Source of the DNA: Paracoccus seriniphilus
GTDB taxonomy: Bacteria > Pseudomonadota > Alphaproteobacteria > Rhodobacterales > Rhodobacteraceae
DNA length: 64,000 nt
NCBI RefSeq assembly: GCF_028553745.1
Contig: NZ_CP067131.1
Location: 124,001 to 188,000, forward strand
Reading direction: 5' to 3'
The translations under genes were made by a program, and so were the position numbers. Below the pieces are notes generated by a model. It worked only from the letters and a program-made list of their open reading frames with translations. It was not told the origin of the DNA and ran no database searches. Below are positions 34,919-43,492 of this stretch, piece after piece. Within the stretch, counting starts at the first letter, position 1; the number at the start of each line of letters is the position of its first letter.

Positions 34919-35635
34919 TCATTGTCCGGTGAAGTCGATCCGGAACTCCAATGCATCACCGGGGTAGATCAGATCGGCGAAATAGATCAGCCGACCTTCT
35001 TGATCATTCACCTTTCGGACGACCTTGAACACCGGAGAGTTCACATCGACGTCCAGGCCCTCGGCCATTTCCAGATCGGCAGACGACAGTGCGACCGTCT
35101 GGGTGGCCGAGCCAAGGGCAATGCCAAGATCTTTCAGTGCAAGGACAATCAATTCCTTGTCGAACCGCTCGGGAGCAATTTCGTAAATGTCCTTGTTCAG
35201 ATGCACATCCAGCATGCAGAAGGGCTTTCCGCCAACCTCATGCCGCCGTTTCAGGCGCTTGAAGCGGGTGCCATCGACGATGACATCGTCATCGAAACTG
35301 GTATCTGTGCTCAGCACGACCTCCAGGGGTTTGTCTCCACCCATCAGCTGTGACAGATCCGACTTGACCGAAAAGACCCGTCGCGGCTTGATCTCGACCT
35401 TCTTGACGAAGGTGCCACGGCCCGAGGCGCGTTCGATCAGCCCCTCTTCGTCCAGCGTGTTCATGGCTTGCCGCACCGTCAGGCTGGTCACGCCAAAGGT
35501 CTTGGCAAGCTCGACCAGCGACGGCAGCCTTTCTCCGGCCGTCAATTCACCGCTGAGGATCCTGTGTCGCAACAGCGACGCGACCTCGACGTGCAGGGGC
35601 ACATTCGCCCGTCGCATGGATTGCAGGGACACCAC
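34919..35635 (-). CDS. GntR-family regulator, HutC subfamily with UTRA ligand domain
   Basis: A 238-residue regulator. The N-terminal wHTH reads GERLPSLVELAKTFGVTSLTVRQAMNTLDEEGLIERASGRGTFV. The C-terminal UTRA domain (about 90-235) includes RFKRLKRRHEVGGKPFCMLDVHLNKDIY and VNSPVFKVVRKVND. HutC-type proteins are repressors released by small ligands. It converges on the SDR gene nine bases away. Its own upstream region carries a perfect 18-base palindrome whose left half matches the AAAC-N3-TATAT core of the other sites in this region. It is my best candidate for the factor that binds them. Confidence 0.87.
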   Translation of the reverse strand: MVSLQSMRRANVPLHVEVASLLRHRILSGELTAGERLPSLVELAKTFGVTSLTVRQAMNTLDEEGLIERASGRGTFVKKVEIKPRRVFSVKSDLSQLMGGDKPLEVVLSTDTSFDDDVIVDGTRFKRLKRRHEVGGKPFCMLDVHLNKDIYEIAPERFDKELIVLALKDLGIALGSATQTVALSSADLEMAEGLDVDVNSPVFKVVRKVNDQEGRLIYFADLIYPGDALEFRIDFTGQ

Positions 35636-35665
35636 CGCATACCTCGCTCAGTTCAGGAAAGATCA

Positions 35666-35685
35666 AAACCTATATATATATAGGT
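35666..35685. promoter_or_regulatory. 18-base AT palindrome upstream of HutC-type regulator
   Basis: ACCTATATATATATAGGT (35668-35685) is a perfect inverted repeat 33 bases before the regulator start. Preceded by AA, it reads AAAC-CTA-TATAT, matching the left part of the four other sites, but ends ATA instead of GTT. It probably serves autoregulation. Bases 35686-35963 contain nothing else recognised. Confidence 0.5.
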
Positions 35686-35963
35686 CCTTGTTTGCCACGA
35701 CGGCAACCCCTGCGCAGCATATGTCTGATTCGGCCCGGGCGGCCCGCATGGATCTCAGGGGCGGGGCGCAGGATAGGATGGCGATACAATTCCATACCGA
35801 TAGGCATCGGATCTTGCAGACGTCGTCATGGACACGTCCGGCCTCTAGGCCACCGGCAACATCTCCATGCGCCCGACGGAGGATATCGGACAGCGCGATA
35901 TGCCCCGGTCGAGCCGATCAACGCGAAAAGACCAATGACTGAAACTGAAGGAAAAGAAATCGC

Positions 35964-36668
35964 ATGAACAAGATTTACGCAAGTCCTGATACGGCCCTTG
36001 ATGGTCTCTTGAAGGACGGGATGTTCATCTCGGCCGGAGGGTTCGGCCTTTGTGGCATCCCGGAATTGCTGATCGATGCCATTGTCGACAGCGGCGTGAA
36101 GGATCTGACGATCGCCAGCAACAACTGTGGTGTTGACGGTTTCGGACTGGGCAAGCTGCTGGACACCAAGCAGATCAAGAAGATGATCTCGTCCTATGTG
36201 GGTGAGAACGCCGAATTCATGCGCCAGTATCTTTCGGGCGAGCTGGAGCTGGAATTCAACCCCCAGGGCACTCTGGCCGAACGCATGCGCGCCGGCGGCT
36301 GCGGCATCCCCGGTTTCTACACCAAGACCGGCGTCGGCACGCAGATCGCCGAGGGCAAGGAAGTCAAGATCTTCGACGGCGAGGAATATATCCTTGAACG
36401 CGGGATCGTCGCCGATCTGGCCATCGTCAAGGCCTGGAAGGCCGATGAGACCGGCAACCTGGTGTTCCGCAAGACCGCGCGCAACTTCAACCCGCCCGCC
36501 GCGATGTCCGGCAAGGTCTGCGTGGTCGAGGTCGAAGAGATCGTCAAGCCCGGCAGCCTTGACCCCGACCACATCCATCTGCCCGGCATCTATGTGCATC
36601 GCATCATTCAGGGCGAGCATGAGAAGCGGATCGAGAAAGTCACCACCCGCAAGCGTGAGGAGGCCTGA
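35964..36668 (+). CDS. scoA: Succinyl-CoA:3-ketoacid CoA-transferase subunit A
   Basis: A 234-residue subunit of the class I CoA-transferase that moves CoA from succinyl-CoA to acetoacetate. Family signature [30 protein letters not shown] sequence is at the N-terminus, followed by [16 protein letters not shown] and [33 protein letters not shown] precedes the start. scoB follows after one base. It is placed close to BKACE, whose product acetoacetate it can activate. Confidence 0.94.
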   Translation: MNKIYASPDTALDGLLKDGMFISAGGFGLCGIPELLIDAIVDSGVKDLTIASNNCGVDGFGLGKLLDTKQIKKMISSYVGENAEFMRQYLSGELELEFNPQGTLAERMRAGGCGIPGFYTKTGVGTQIAEGKEVKIFDGEEYILERGIVADLAIVKAWKADETGNLVFRKTARNFNPPAAMSGKVCVVEVEEIVKPGSLDPDHIHLPGIYVHRIIQGEHEKRIEKVTTRKREEA

Positions 36669-36669
36669 T

Positions 36670-37296
36670 ATGGCATGGGATCGTGACCAGATGGCGGCCC
36701 GCGCCGCCGAGGAACTTGAAGACGGCATGTATGTGAACCTGGGCATCGGCATTCCGACGCTGGTGGCCAATTATACCGGCGACAAGGACATCACCCTGCA
36801 GTCGGAAAACGGCATGCTGGGCATGGGGCCCTTTCCCTATGAGGGCGAAGAGGATCCCGACCTGATCAATGCCGGCAAGCAGACCATCACCGAGCTGCCG
36901 CGCACCTCCTATTTCGACAGCGCCACCAGCTTTGGCATGATCCGCGGCGGCAAGATCGCGGCGGCGATCCTGGGCGCGATGGAAGTGGCCGAAAACGGTG
37001 ATCTGGCGAACTGGATGATCCCGGGCAAGCTGGTCAAGGGCATGGGCGGCGCGATGGATCTGGTCGCGGGCGTCAAGCGCGTGATCGTGGTGATGGACCA
37101 CACCAACAAGGCCGGCGAATCCAAGCTGCTGAAGGAATGCACCCTGCCGCTGACCGGCAAGGGCGTCGTCGATCGCATCATCACCAATCTGGGCGTCCTG
37201 GATGTCGTCGAGGGCGGCCTGAAGATCGTCGAACTGGCCGATGGCGTCACCGAGGAAGAATTGCGCAACGCAACAACGGCCACGATCGTCAACTGA
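36670..37296 (+). CDS. scoB: Succinyl-CoA:3-ketoacid CoA-transferase subunit B
   Basis: A 208-residue subunit carrying the catalytic glutamate, Glu46 in SENGMLGMG, which forms the glutamyl-CoA thioester intermediate. [17 protein letters not shown] and [20 protein letters not shown] are standard. It is translated one base after the scoA stop. Acetoacetyl-CoA produced by the pair feeds thiolase, which is not in the window. Confidence 0.95.
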   Translation: MAWDRDQMAARAAEELEDGMYVNLGIGIPTLVANYTGDKDITLQSENGMLGMGPFPYEGEEDPDLINAGKQTITELPRTSYFDSATSFGMIRGGKIAAAILGAMEVAENGDLANWMIPGKLVKGMGGAMDLVAGVKRVIVVMDHTNKAGESKLLKECTLPLTGKGVVDRIITNLGVLDVVEGGLKIVELADGVTEEELRNATTATIVN

Positions 37297-37455
37297 TCGC
37301 CGGAACAGTTCGAAAATATCGCCTGGCGGGACAGTTGCATGGGCCAGCAAGGGCCTGATTGCGCTGTTCTGCCATGTGCCGGCACGGCGAAAGCCGACAG
37401 GGCGCCGTCCGGTCAACCCGGATGCATCCGGCGATGCCAAGGATTGATGAAATAT

Positions 37456-37470
37456 AAACATATATATGTT
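37456..37470. promoter_or_regulatory. AAAC-N3-TATAT-GTT operator-like site upstream of gamma-carbonic anhydrase gene
   Basis: AAACATATATATGTTGA is identical over 17 bases to the site at 21124 and contains a perfect 14-base palindrome. It lies 160 bases before the gamma-CA start inside the 334-base gap after scoB, which holds no other recognised element. Confidence 0.55.
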
Positions 37471-37630
37471 GAATATAATATTCCTGTGTCATGCTATCAA
37501 ACCCCCGCGTCGACGGGCAGGACAAGGTGATCAATCGAAGCCTGGCTCGCCCCGACCTGTCGGCATTCATGCGCCTTGACCCGCATTCATCTGACCCAAA
37601 CCTCGGAACAACCGAAAGGAAGCCGATCTG

Positions 37631-38161
37631 ATGCCGCTATATTCCCTTGGACAGACAAGTCCCCGCACCGCCGGTCCCGATACATATTGGATCGCGCCGT
37701 CAGCCCATGTGATCGGCGATGTCAGCCTGGGCCGTGATGTCGGCATCTGGTTCGGCGCCGTGTTGCGCGGCGACAAGGAACCGCTGATCATCGGCGATGG
37801 CTCGAACATTCAAGAACATGCAATGGTTCATGCCGACCCCGGTTTCCCCGTCATCATCGGCACCCGCGTTACAGTAGGTCATCGCGCAATCGTTCATGGC
37901 TGCACGATCGGTGACGGCACGTTGATAGGCATGGGCTCGATTGTCTTGAACGGTGCAAGGATCGGGAAAAACTGCCTGATCGGCGCGGGGGCTCTGGTCA
38001 CCGAAGGAAAGGAAATTCCCGACGGATCTCTGGTCATGGGCAGCCCGGCAAAGGTGATTCGTCCCTTGTCTCCCGGGGCCATGGAGGCTCTCAAGAAACC
38101 AGCCAGCAACTATGTCTCAAACTGGAAGCGCTTTGCGGAAGAATTGACCTTGATGGAGTGA
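37631..38161 (+). CDS. Gamma-carbonic anhydrase family (left-handed beta-helix) protein
   Basis: A 176-residue hexapeptide-repeat protein of the YrdA/PaaY/CaiE type. Imperfect hexapeptide repeats cover residues about 20-145. Candidate zinc histidines lie in NIQEHAMVHAD and TVGHRAIVHG, and VLRGDKEPLIIGDGSNIQE is the family signature. Such proteins act as carbonic anhydrases or as thioesterases in CoA-linked catabolism. It follows scoAB but has its own operator-like upstream site, identical to that of the SulP gene. The enzymatic role is not decided by sequence alone. Confidence 0.85.
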   Translation: MPLYSLGQTSPRTAGPDTYWIAPSAHVIGDVSLGRDVGIWFGAVLRGDKEPLIIGDGSNIQEHAMVHADPGFPVIIGTRVTVGHRAIVHGCTIGDGTLIGMGSIVLNGARIGKNCLIGAGALVTEGKEIPDGSLVMGSPAKVIRPLSPGAMEALKKPASNYVSNWKRFAEELTLME

Positions 38162-38264
38162 ATACGCACCGTAACATCATTGTTCGATGACCTTGTTGCG
38201 CAAATCGGGGTCTGAGCGGACGTCCTCTTGCTCGTGACAGACCTATCCTATACGGGCTTTGTGA

Positions 38265-38375
38265 GGTGGTGTTGCAAACTTTTCGCCGATCATGCCCCAT
38301 ATCGTGGTGAGCTATGAGGCGATCCGGGCATGGGTGGACAAATTCGGGTCGCAGATCGCGAAGCGGCGGCGGGCA
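38265..38375 (+). mobile_element. IS6-family element, 5' end fragment
   Basis: GGTGGTGTTGCAAACTTTT (38265-38283) resembles the IS6/IS26-type terminal repeat. It is followed by a frame reading VVSYEAIRAWVDKFGSQIAKRR, the N-terminal part of an IS6-family transposase with the first about 50 codons deleted. Almost the same bases recur at 54647-54703. It abuts, head to head, the opposite-strand IS6 pseudogene at 38376-38995. Confidence 0.65.
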
Positions 38376-38995
38376 GGCATTGAGAAGCGGTTTCTGGCGG
38401 CAGACTGGCATGTCACAAACCGTTGCAACCCGCCCGGAGAGCGTAAGCCTTGCATGCACCGCGCTCGTTTTCGAAACGGCAAATGGCTGTTCTCGGCCCG
38501 ATTGTTCAGGCCTTTGTGGGAGCGATGTTCAAGTCCGGGCGCGATCTCGCGTCTGGCCGCACCGAAGGAGCGCAGCTTGGCCGTGACGATCCGTTCGGGC
38601 AGGCCGAACCGCTTGATCAGCGCTTTCAACAGACGCTTTGCGGCACGCTTGTCGCGCTTGGATTACAGGATTTCCTCCAGAACGAACCCCTCTTGGTCAA
38701 CCGCGCACCAGAGCCAGGATTTCCGCCCCGAGATCATCGCCACAACTTCGTCGAGATGTCAGACATCCCCCGGAGGCACCTGCCGCCGGCGCAGGTTTCG
38801 GGCGATCTGCGGGGCGAATTTCGCCACCCAACGCCGGATCGTTTCGCAGGAAACATCAATGCCACGCTTCAGGAGAATTTCCTCGACTTCGCGCAAGGAG
38901 GGGCTGAAACGGACGTACAGCCAAACCCCGTGCGCGATGATCTCTGGTGGAAAACGGTGGCGCTTATCGCTGGTGATCATGCTCATGCGCAGCAA
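38376..38995 (-). pseudogene. IS6-family transposase, inactivated by two stops and loss of a DDE aspartate
   Basis: From 38995 the minus strand reads FPPEIIAHGVWLYVRF, then SLREVEEILLKRGIDVS and ETIRRWVAKFAPQIA. The frame continues with HLDEVVAMISGRKSWLW, LEHRSHKGLNNRAENSH and LRSPGGLQRFVT, a nearly complete IS6 transposase in one frame. A TGA replaces the expected Trp of GDVWHLDE, and a TAA follows EEIL. The second catalytic residue is Ala (RIVTAKLRSFGAA, normally TDKLRS). It therefore cannot be active. The C-terminus is cut at about 38376 by the opposite-strand fragment. Confidence 0.8.
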
Positions 38996-39072
38996 CTGCG
39001 CAAAATCTCCAACGCTTCCAACGGGACCGTGTCAATGTGGCAATGCCCATGCTGAAAGGGCACTCGCCTAAC

Positions 39073-39969
39073 TCAACCTCTACTAATCGTCCTTATCCAA
39101 TCAAGAAAGACCCCCAGTCGCCGAAGGCCCGAGACGCGGGTAAGGTACAGCGCTGAGATATTCAAAGGGGAAACGTCGAGCTGGCCGGGAAACAGCTCAA
39201 CCAAACGCCCGGCCTCGATGTCGTCTGCGATCATGAAATCGGAAAACCGCGCGATGCCCAGGCCGCCCAGCACCATTTGGCGCACGGCCTCTCCATTGCT
39301 CGCGGTTACGGCGGGGGGCACCGTCACGGGGGTGGGCAGACCAGCAAAGCGCAGCGTGTTGATATGATCTGGTGCCGCGAAGCGCACCTGCTCCAGCTGT
39401 GCAAGGTCGGCCGGCGTTTTGGGCCAGCCCTTGCGATCCAGATAGTCCGGAGAGGCCACCAGTTTCCAGGCCGCACGCCCCAAGTGGCGGTGCAACATGT
39501 CGCTGTCGGGTAGCTGGCCCAGCCGGATGGCAACATCCGCATGGCTTCCGATCAGATCCACCAGCGTATCGGTCATGTCGATGGACAACTGGATGTCGGG
39601 GTATTTCGCGCGGAACTCGGCAAGGCGCGGCGCAAGGACATGCAGGACATAGGGCACAGGCGCATTCACGCGCAAAGGTCCCGCGGGGGCCTGTCCACTG
39701 GTTGCGATCTCTTGCAGGGCTTCGCTGCGGTCCAGGATCTCGCGCGCCGCGGCCAGCACGGCAGCGCCTTCGGGCGTGATCTCGATGGAGCGCGTTGTGC
39801 GCCGCAGCAAAGTGACTTTCAACTGCTCTTCCAGCCGCGTGACGGACCGGCTGAGCGTCGAGGCCGACACCCCCCTGCGCCGGGCGGATTCGGCAAAACC
39901 GCCATCATCGACAATCCCGACAAAGGCAGCGAGATCTGCGATACGCGGCAATTCGTGCAGTTTCTGCAA
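39073..39969 (-). CDS. LysR-family transcriptional regulator
   Basis: A 298-residue regulator with the winged HTH in IADLAAFVGIVDDGGFAESARRRGVSASTLSRSVTRLEEQLKVTLLRRTTRSIEITPEG, followed by a LysR substrate-binding domain (GPLRVNAPVPYVLHVLAPRLAEF). It belongs to the CrgA-like branch by the TTRSIEIT motif. The start is uncertain. TTG 39969 (reading QKLHELPRI) has a GGA upstream and leaves an 83-base divergent promoter region; ATG codons at 40017 and further upstream lack ribosome sites and crowd the MFS gene. It probably regulates the divergent MFS/LLM/AKR operon. Confidence 0.82.
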   Translation of the reverse strand: MQKLHELPRIADLAAFVGIVDDGGFAESARRRGVSASTLSRSVTRLEEQLKVTLLRRTTRSIEITPEGAAVLAAAREILDRSEALQEIATSGQAPAGPLRVNAPVPYVLHVLAPRLAEFRAKYPDIQLSIDMTDTLVDLIGSHADVAIRLGQLPDSDMLHRHLGRAAWKLVASPDYLDRKGWPKTPADLAQLEQVRFAAPDHINTLRFAGLPTPVTVPPAVTASNGEAVRQMVLGGLGIARFSDFMIADDIEAGRLVELFPGQLDVSPLNISALYLTRVSGLRRLGVFLDWIRTISRG

Positions 39970-40052
39970 TGATCCATTCCAAACCTGTCTGTTCTCGCAA
40001 AAGATAGCGGCTGGCATATACGGCGTCGACATCAAATTCATGGAGAGAACCG

Positions 40053-41234
40053 ATGCCACTTGCCTTATGGGCGCTGACCATCAGCGCTTTCGCCGTCGGA
40101 ACAACCGAGTTCGTTATCGTCGGTCTGCTTCCCACCATCGCCGCCGATCTGGGCGTGTCGATCCCTTCGGCCGGCCTGCTGGTCAGCCTTTATGCCCTTG
40201 GCGTGACCATTGGTGCGCCGGTGCTGACGGCCATGGCCGACCGGATACCGCGCAAGACGCTCTTGCTGCTATTGCTGGGGCTGTTCATCCTCGGCAATGG
40301 CTATGCGGCCTTTGCGCCGGACTACGGCAGCCTTGTCGCCGCACGCTTCATCACCGGCCTGGCGCATGGGGTGTTCTTTGCCATCGCCTCGACGATTGCC
40401 ACCGATCTTGTGGAGCCCGAGAAGGAAAGCTCGGCCATTGCGCTGGTGTTCCTGGGCCTGACGGTCGCGCTGGTGACTGGTGTGCCCCTGGGGACATTCA
40501 TCGGCCAGAACTTCGGTTGGCAATCGACCTTCCTCGGCGTTGTCGCGCTTGGCGTGATCGGTTTCATCGCCTCTGCTGTGCTGGTGCCGGCCAATCTGAC
40601 CAAGGCCGCATCGGCAGGCATCAAAGCGCAGTTGCAGGTGCTGACCTCGCCACGGCTTCTGCTGGTCTATCTGATCACGGCTATCGGATATGGCGGCAAC
40701 TTCATCGCCTTTACCTTCCTGGCGCCGATGCTGAGCGAAGTCACCGGCCTTTCCGCAGGTGCCATCAGCTTTGTGATGCTGCTCTATGGGGCTTCTGTTG
40801 CCGTGGGCAATATCGCGGGTGGCAAGCTCTCCGATCGTATCGGTGCCGTGCCTGCACTAACCATCATCTTTGCAGGTCTGGCCGTATCGCTTGTTGCACT
40901 CGGGGCGTTTCTCACCAGTCCGATTGCGGCCATCGCGGTTGCGGCCTTCTGGGGTGGCTTTGCCTTCGCCAATGTGCCGCCGCTGCAATCCTATGTCGTG
41001 CAAATCGCGCGTGAAGTCTCGCCCGGAGCGGTCGATGTGGCCTCGGGTCTGAACATCGGTGCCTTCAACCTTGGCATTGCCGGGGGCGCATGGGTCGGTG
41101 GACTTGTGGTCGAAGGCATCGGCCTTGCCGCTGCCCCTTACATCGCTGCCGGAGTGGTGGTTGTCGGGATCGTCCTCGTGCGCCTTTCAGGTCGCCTGAA
41201 CGCGGCAGTGCCCCAAGCAGTCGCTGCTGAATGA
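40053..41234 (+). CDS. MFS transporter, DHA1 family
   Basis: A 393-residue major facilitator with 12 hydrophobic segments. The N-terminal LWALTISAFAVGTTEFVIVGLLPTIAADLGVSIPSAGLLVSLYALGVTIGAP is typical of the AraJ/YdhP/NepI branch of drug or metabolite exporters. The motif-A-like loop is ADRIPRKTLLL, and motif C-type GAFNLGIAGGAWVGG lies in the second half. GGAGAG precedes ATG 40053. It is the first gene of a rightward operon with luciferase-like and aldo-keto reductase genes. The substrate is unknown. Confidence 0.87.
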   Translation: MPLALWALTISAFAVGTTEFVIVGLLPTIAADLGVSIPSAGLLVSLYALGVTIGAPVLTAMADRIPRKTLLLLLLGLFILGNGYAAFAPDYGSLVAARFITGLAHGVFFAIASTIATDLVEPEKESSAIALVFLGLTVALVTGVPLGTFIGQNFGWQSTFLGVVALGVIGFIASAVLVPANLTKAASAGIKAQLQVLTSPRLLLVYLITAIGYGGNFIAFTFLAPMLSEVTGLSAGAISFVMLLYGASVAVGNIAGGKLSDRIGAVPALTIIFAGLAVSLVALGAFLTSPIAAIAVAAFWGGFAFANVPPLQSYVVQIAREVSPGAVDVASGLNIGAFNLGIAGGAWVGGLVVEGIGLAAAPYIAAGVVVVGIVLVRLSGRLNAAVPQAVAAE

Positions 41235-41297
41235 CCTCGCTTGCCCCGCCGCATCTTTGGTCCGGCGGGACAAATCATTGAACTGGAGGTTCGTATC

Positions 41298-42539
41298 ATG
41301 TCTGCGCTAAAATTGATCTGCAAAGACCGCATGAGCTTTGGCATTGAATTGCCACTGGATCGCGACTGGACTGAAGCCGGGCAACGCCGCGCCCGCATCG
41401 AAGGCCGCCCCTTCGGCGTGCCTGACATCTCGGCCCCCGCCAAGGGCGTGGAACTGGCCGAGAGCCTTGGCTTTGATGCCGTCTGGCTGCGGGACGTGCC
41501 GGTTCACGATCCGGGCTTCGGGGATGCAGGGCAGGTTTTCGACCCGTTTCCCTATCTCGGCTTTCTTGCAGGCCGCACGCGGCGCATTGCGCTTGGCACT
41601 GCCGGTATCGTCCTGCCGCTGCGCGATCCGATCCTGCTGGCCAAGATGACGGCCAGCCTGCACCATCTGTCTGGCGGGAGGTTTATCCTTGGTATCGCGT
41701 CGGGCGACCGTCCGGTGGAATACCCGCTCATGGGGCTCGACTATGAGGCCCGCGGAGCCACCCTGCGCGATCGCGTTGCCCAGATGCGCAACCTCTGGGC
41801 AGGCAATGCACTGCAAGGGCCGCAAGGCCCCGTTACCGTGCGCCCCTATGTGCCGGAGGGCATCCCGATGGTCATGGCCGGAATGGGCCAGCAAAGCCTG
41901 CAATGGATCGCCCGCACATTGGACGGCTGGTTCACCTATCCCGGTCCTCCTGATCAGGCCGAACGCCGCCTGTCGATGTGGCGTCAGGCCCGCAACGATG
42001 CGGGCCTTCCCCCCGCGCCGGTTCTGACCGCCATGCATCTGGACCTTGATCCTGATCCCGACGCGCCCTTCCGGCCGATCCAGTTCGGGGGCTGCATCGG
42101 CCGCAATGCTCTCACTACTCACGTGCGTTCCCTGCACGCTGCAGGGGTCGCCCACATCGCCTTCAACCTGCGCCAATCGCAACGCGAAATCGAAGACGTT
42201 CTGACCGAGATGTCCGAACAGGTCATGCCAGAGTTCGCGCAAGAAAATACAATGGAGACAGCACAATGTGTATCACTCTTGTCGGCCCCGCCAAGATACC
42301 GTCCATGGGTTTCGGCACCTTTCAACTTGCGCAAGATACCGTGGCCGACATGGTCGCCGCGGCCCTTTCCGAAGGGTTCCGCCATATCGACACCGCTCAA
42401 GCCTATGACAACGAAACGCAGGTCGGCGAAGGTTTGCGCCGCGCCGATATCCGCCGCGATGAAGTGTTCCTCACCACCAAGATCCTGCCCGAGCACTTTG
42501 CGCCGAAGGCTTTCATCGCTGCCGCCGATGCATCTCTGA
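41298..42539 (+). CDS. LLM-class flavin-dependent oxidoreductase with read-through C-terminal extension
   Basis: A luciferase-like monooxygenase. FGVPDISAPAKGVELAESLGFDAVWLRDVPVHDP, RIALGTAGIVLPLRDPILLAKMTASLHHLSGGRFILGIASGDRP and GMGQQSLQWIARTLDGWFTY are diagnostic of the LLM fold (FMN or F420). The natural end of the family lies near residue 320 (EVLTEMSEQVMPEFAQEN-type helix). Here no stop occurs, and about 93 more residues are read out of frame through the 5' part of the next gene (STLRRRLSSLPPMHL end). A stop-loss or small indel near 42240 is likely. ATG 41298 has GGAGG upstream. Confidence 0.8.
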   Translation: MSALKLICKDRMSFGIELPLDRDWTEAGQRRARIEGRPFGVPDISAPAKGVELAESLGFDAVWLRDVPVHDPGFGDAGQVFDPFPYLGFLAGRTRRIALGTAGIVLPLRDPILLAKMTASLHHLSGGRFILGIASGDRPVEYPLMGLDYEARGATLRDRVAQMRNLWAGNALQGPQGPVTVRPYVPEGIPMVMAGMGQQSLQWIARTLDGWFTYPGPPDQAERRLSMWRQARNDAGLPPAPVLTAMHLDLDPDPDAPFRPIQFGGCIGRNALTTHVRSLHAAGVAHIAFNLRQSQREIEDVLTEMSEQVMPEFAQENTMETAQCVSLLSAPPRYRPWVSAPFNLRKIPWPTWSPRPFPKGSAISTPLKPMTTKRRSAKVCAAPISAAMKCSSPPRSCPSTLRRRLSSLPPMHL

Positions 42540-43090
42540 AACGACTGGGAACAGACTATGTGGACCTGCTGCTCCTGCACTGGCCCTCAAAAGAAGTCCC
42601 GATTTCCGACACCATCGGCGCGCTGAACGATCTGATCGCTGCGGGCAAGGTCCGCCATGGGGGCGTGTCGAATTTCACCATCGACATGGTCGATCAGGCG
42701 CAGACTGCCTTGAACACGCCACTGGCCGCCAACCAGATCGAACTGCATCCGCTGATCGACCAGACACGGATGATCGCCCACCTCGCCAGCAAGGGCATAC
42801 CGGTCGAAGCCTACTCGCCACTGGCACAAGGCAAGGTCATGGAAAACAGCACCCTGCGCGAGATTGCCGCCGCGCATGATGCAAGCCCGGCCCAGATTGC
42901 CCTGGCCTGGATCCTGACGCGCCCGATGAGCATCGCGCTTCCCCGGACGAGCAACAAGAACCGGCTGGCCGGCAACCTCCGTGCCGCCGAAATCGTGCTG
43001 AGCGCAGGCGAGGTCTCCAGAATCGATGCCCTCGGCGCCCCTGATGGAAGGATGGTCAACCCTGAAACGCTCGCTCCCCTGTGGGATTGA
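42266..43090 (+). CDS. Aldo-keto reductase, 2,5-diketo-D-gluconate reductase-like
   Basis: A 274-residue NADPH-dependent AKR. The catalytic tetrad is Asp42, Tyr47 (HIDTAQAYDNE), Lys72 (TTKIL) and His105 (LLLHWP). The NADPH site is SIALPRTSNKNRLAGNL near residue 220. Length and motifs fit DkgA/DkgB-type reductases of aldehydes and diketo-sugars. ATG 42266 has GGAG nine bases upstream. Its first 274 bases are overlapped in another frame by the extended luciferase-like ORF. A strong hairpin follows the stop. Confidence 0.88.
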   Translation: MCITLVGPAKIPSMGFGTFQLAQDTVADMVAAALSEGFRHIDTAQAYDNETQVGEGLRRADIRRDEVFLTTKILPEHFAPKAFIAAADASLKRLGTDYVDLLLLHWPSKEVPISDTIGALNDLIAAGKVRHGGVSNFTIDMVDQAQTALNTPLAANQIELHPLIDQTRMIAHLASKGIPVEAYSPLAQGKVMENSTLREIAAAHDASPAQIALAWILTRPMSIALPRTSNKNRLAGNLRAAEIVLSAGEVSRIDALGAPDGRMVNPETLAPLWD

Positions 43091-43097
43091 TCTCCAA

Positions 43098-43126
43098 TTG
43101 GTCCTGCAGGCGGACTGCAGGACCAA
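43098..43126 (+). terminator. Strong hairpin terminator after aldo-keto reductase
   Basis: A perfect 12-bp stem TTGGTCCTGCAG (43098-43109) with CTGCAGGACCAA (43115-43126) has a five-base loop eight bases after the stop. The T run is missing. Confidence 0.65.
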
Positions 43127-43129
43127 AAT

Positions 43130-43492
43130 ACCAGCCAGATATCGATCGTGAAGCAGCCCATGCATGGGGCCCCGGTTCATGTGAAAGGGAAGTTTCGACG
43201 TCTGGAGTTCATGATCGGGGCTTGTCGCATGCCCGGACTGTTTGTGCAGCGCAGGTGACCGCTGGCCGCCGCAGGAAAAATGCCCGGCCGGAAGGACGGG
43301 TGCGTATCACTGCGGCGCGTGTCGTCGCCTGTTGGCATTGGCCCCGATCCTTGCCCGTTTGTGGCAAGAAGAGTCGGGTATCCAGAGAGAATTTGCAGAC
43401 ATCGGCAGATCCAAAGGTCATCCGGACTGATCAGTTGTTGCGGCTTTCCCGACGGTTGTCGGGTGGGCGGGGCGCGGGTCGTCGCAATGCAA
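43130..43492. other. Gene-free stretch
   Basis: About 360 bases between two terminators. Short open frames exist on both strands, but none shows a ribosome site or a recognisable domain. No repeat or operator was seen. Confidence 0.5.

Noticed and set aside
37289..37570. Minus-strand ORF spanning the 37456 palindrome
   Set aside because: It overlaps the scoB 3' end and shows no domain; the palindrome-encoded residues are just a by-product of the operator.
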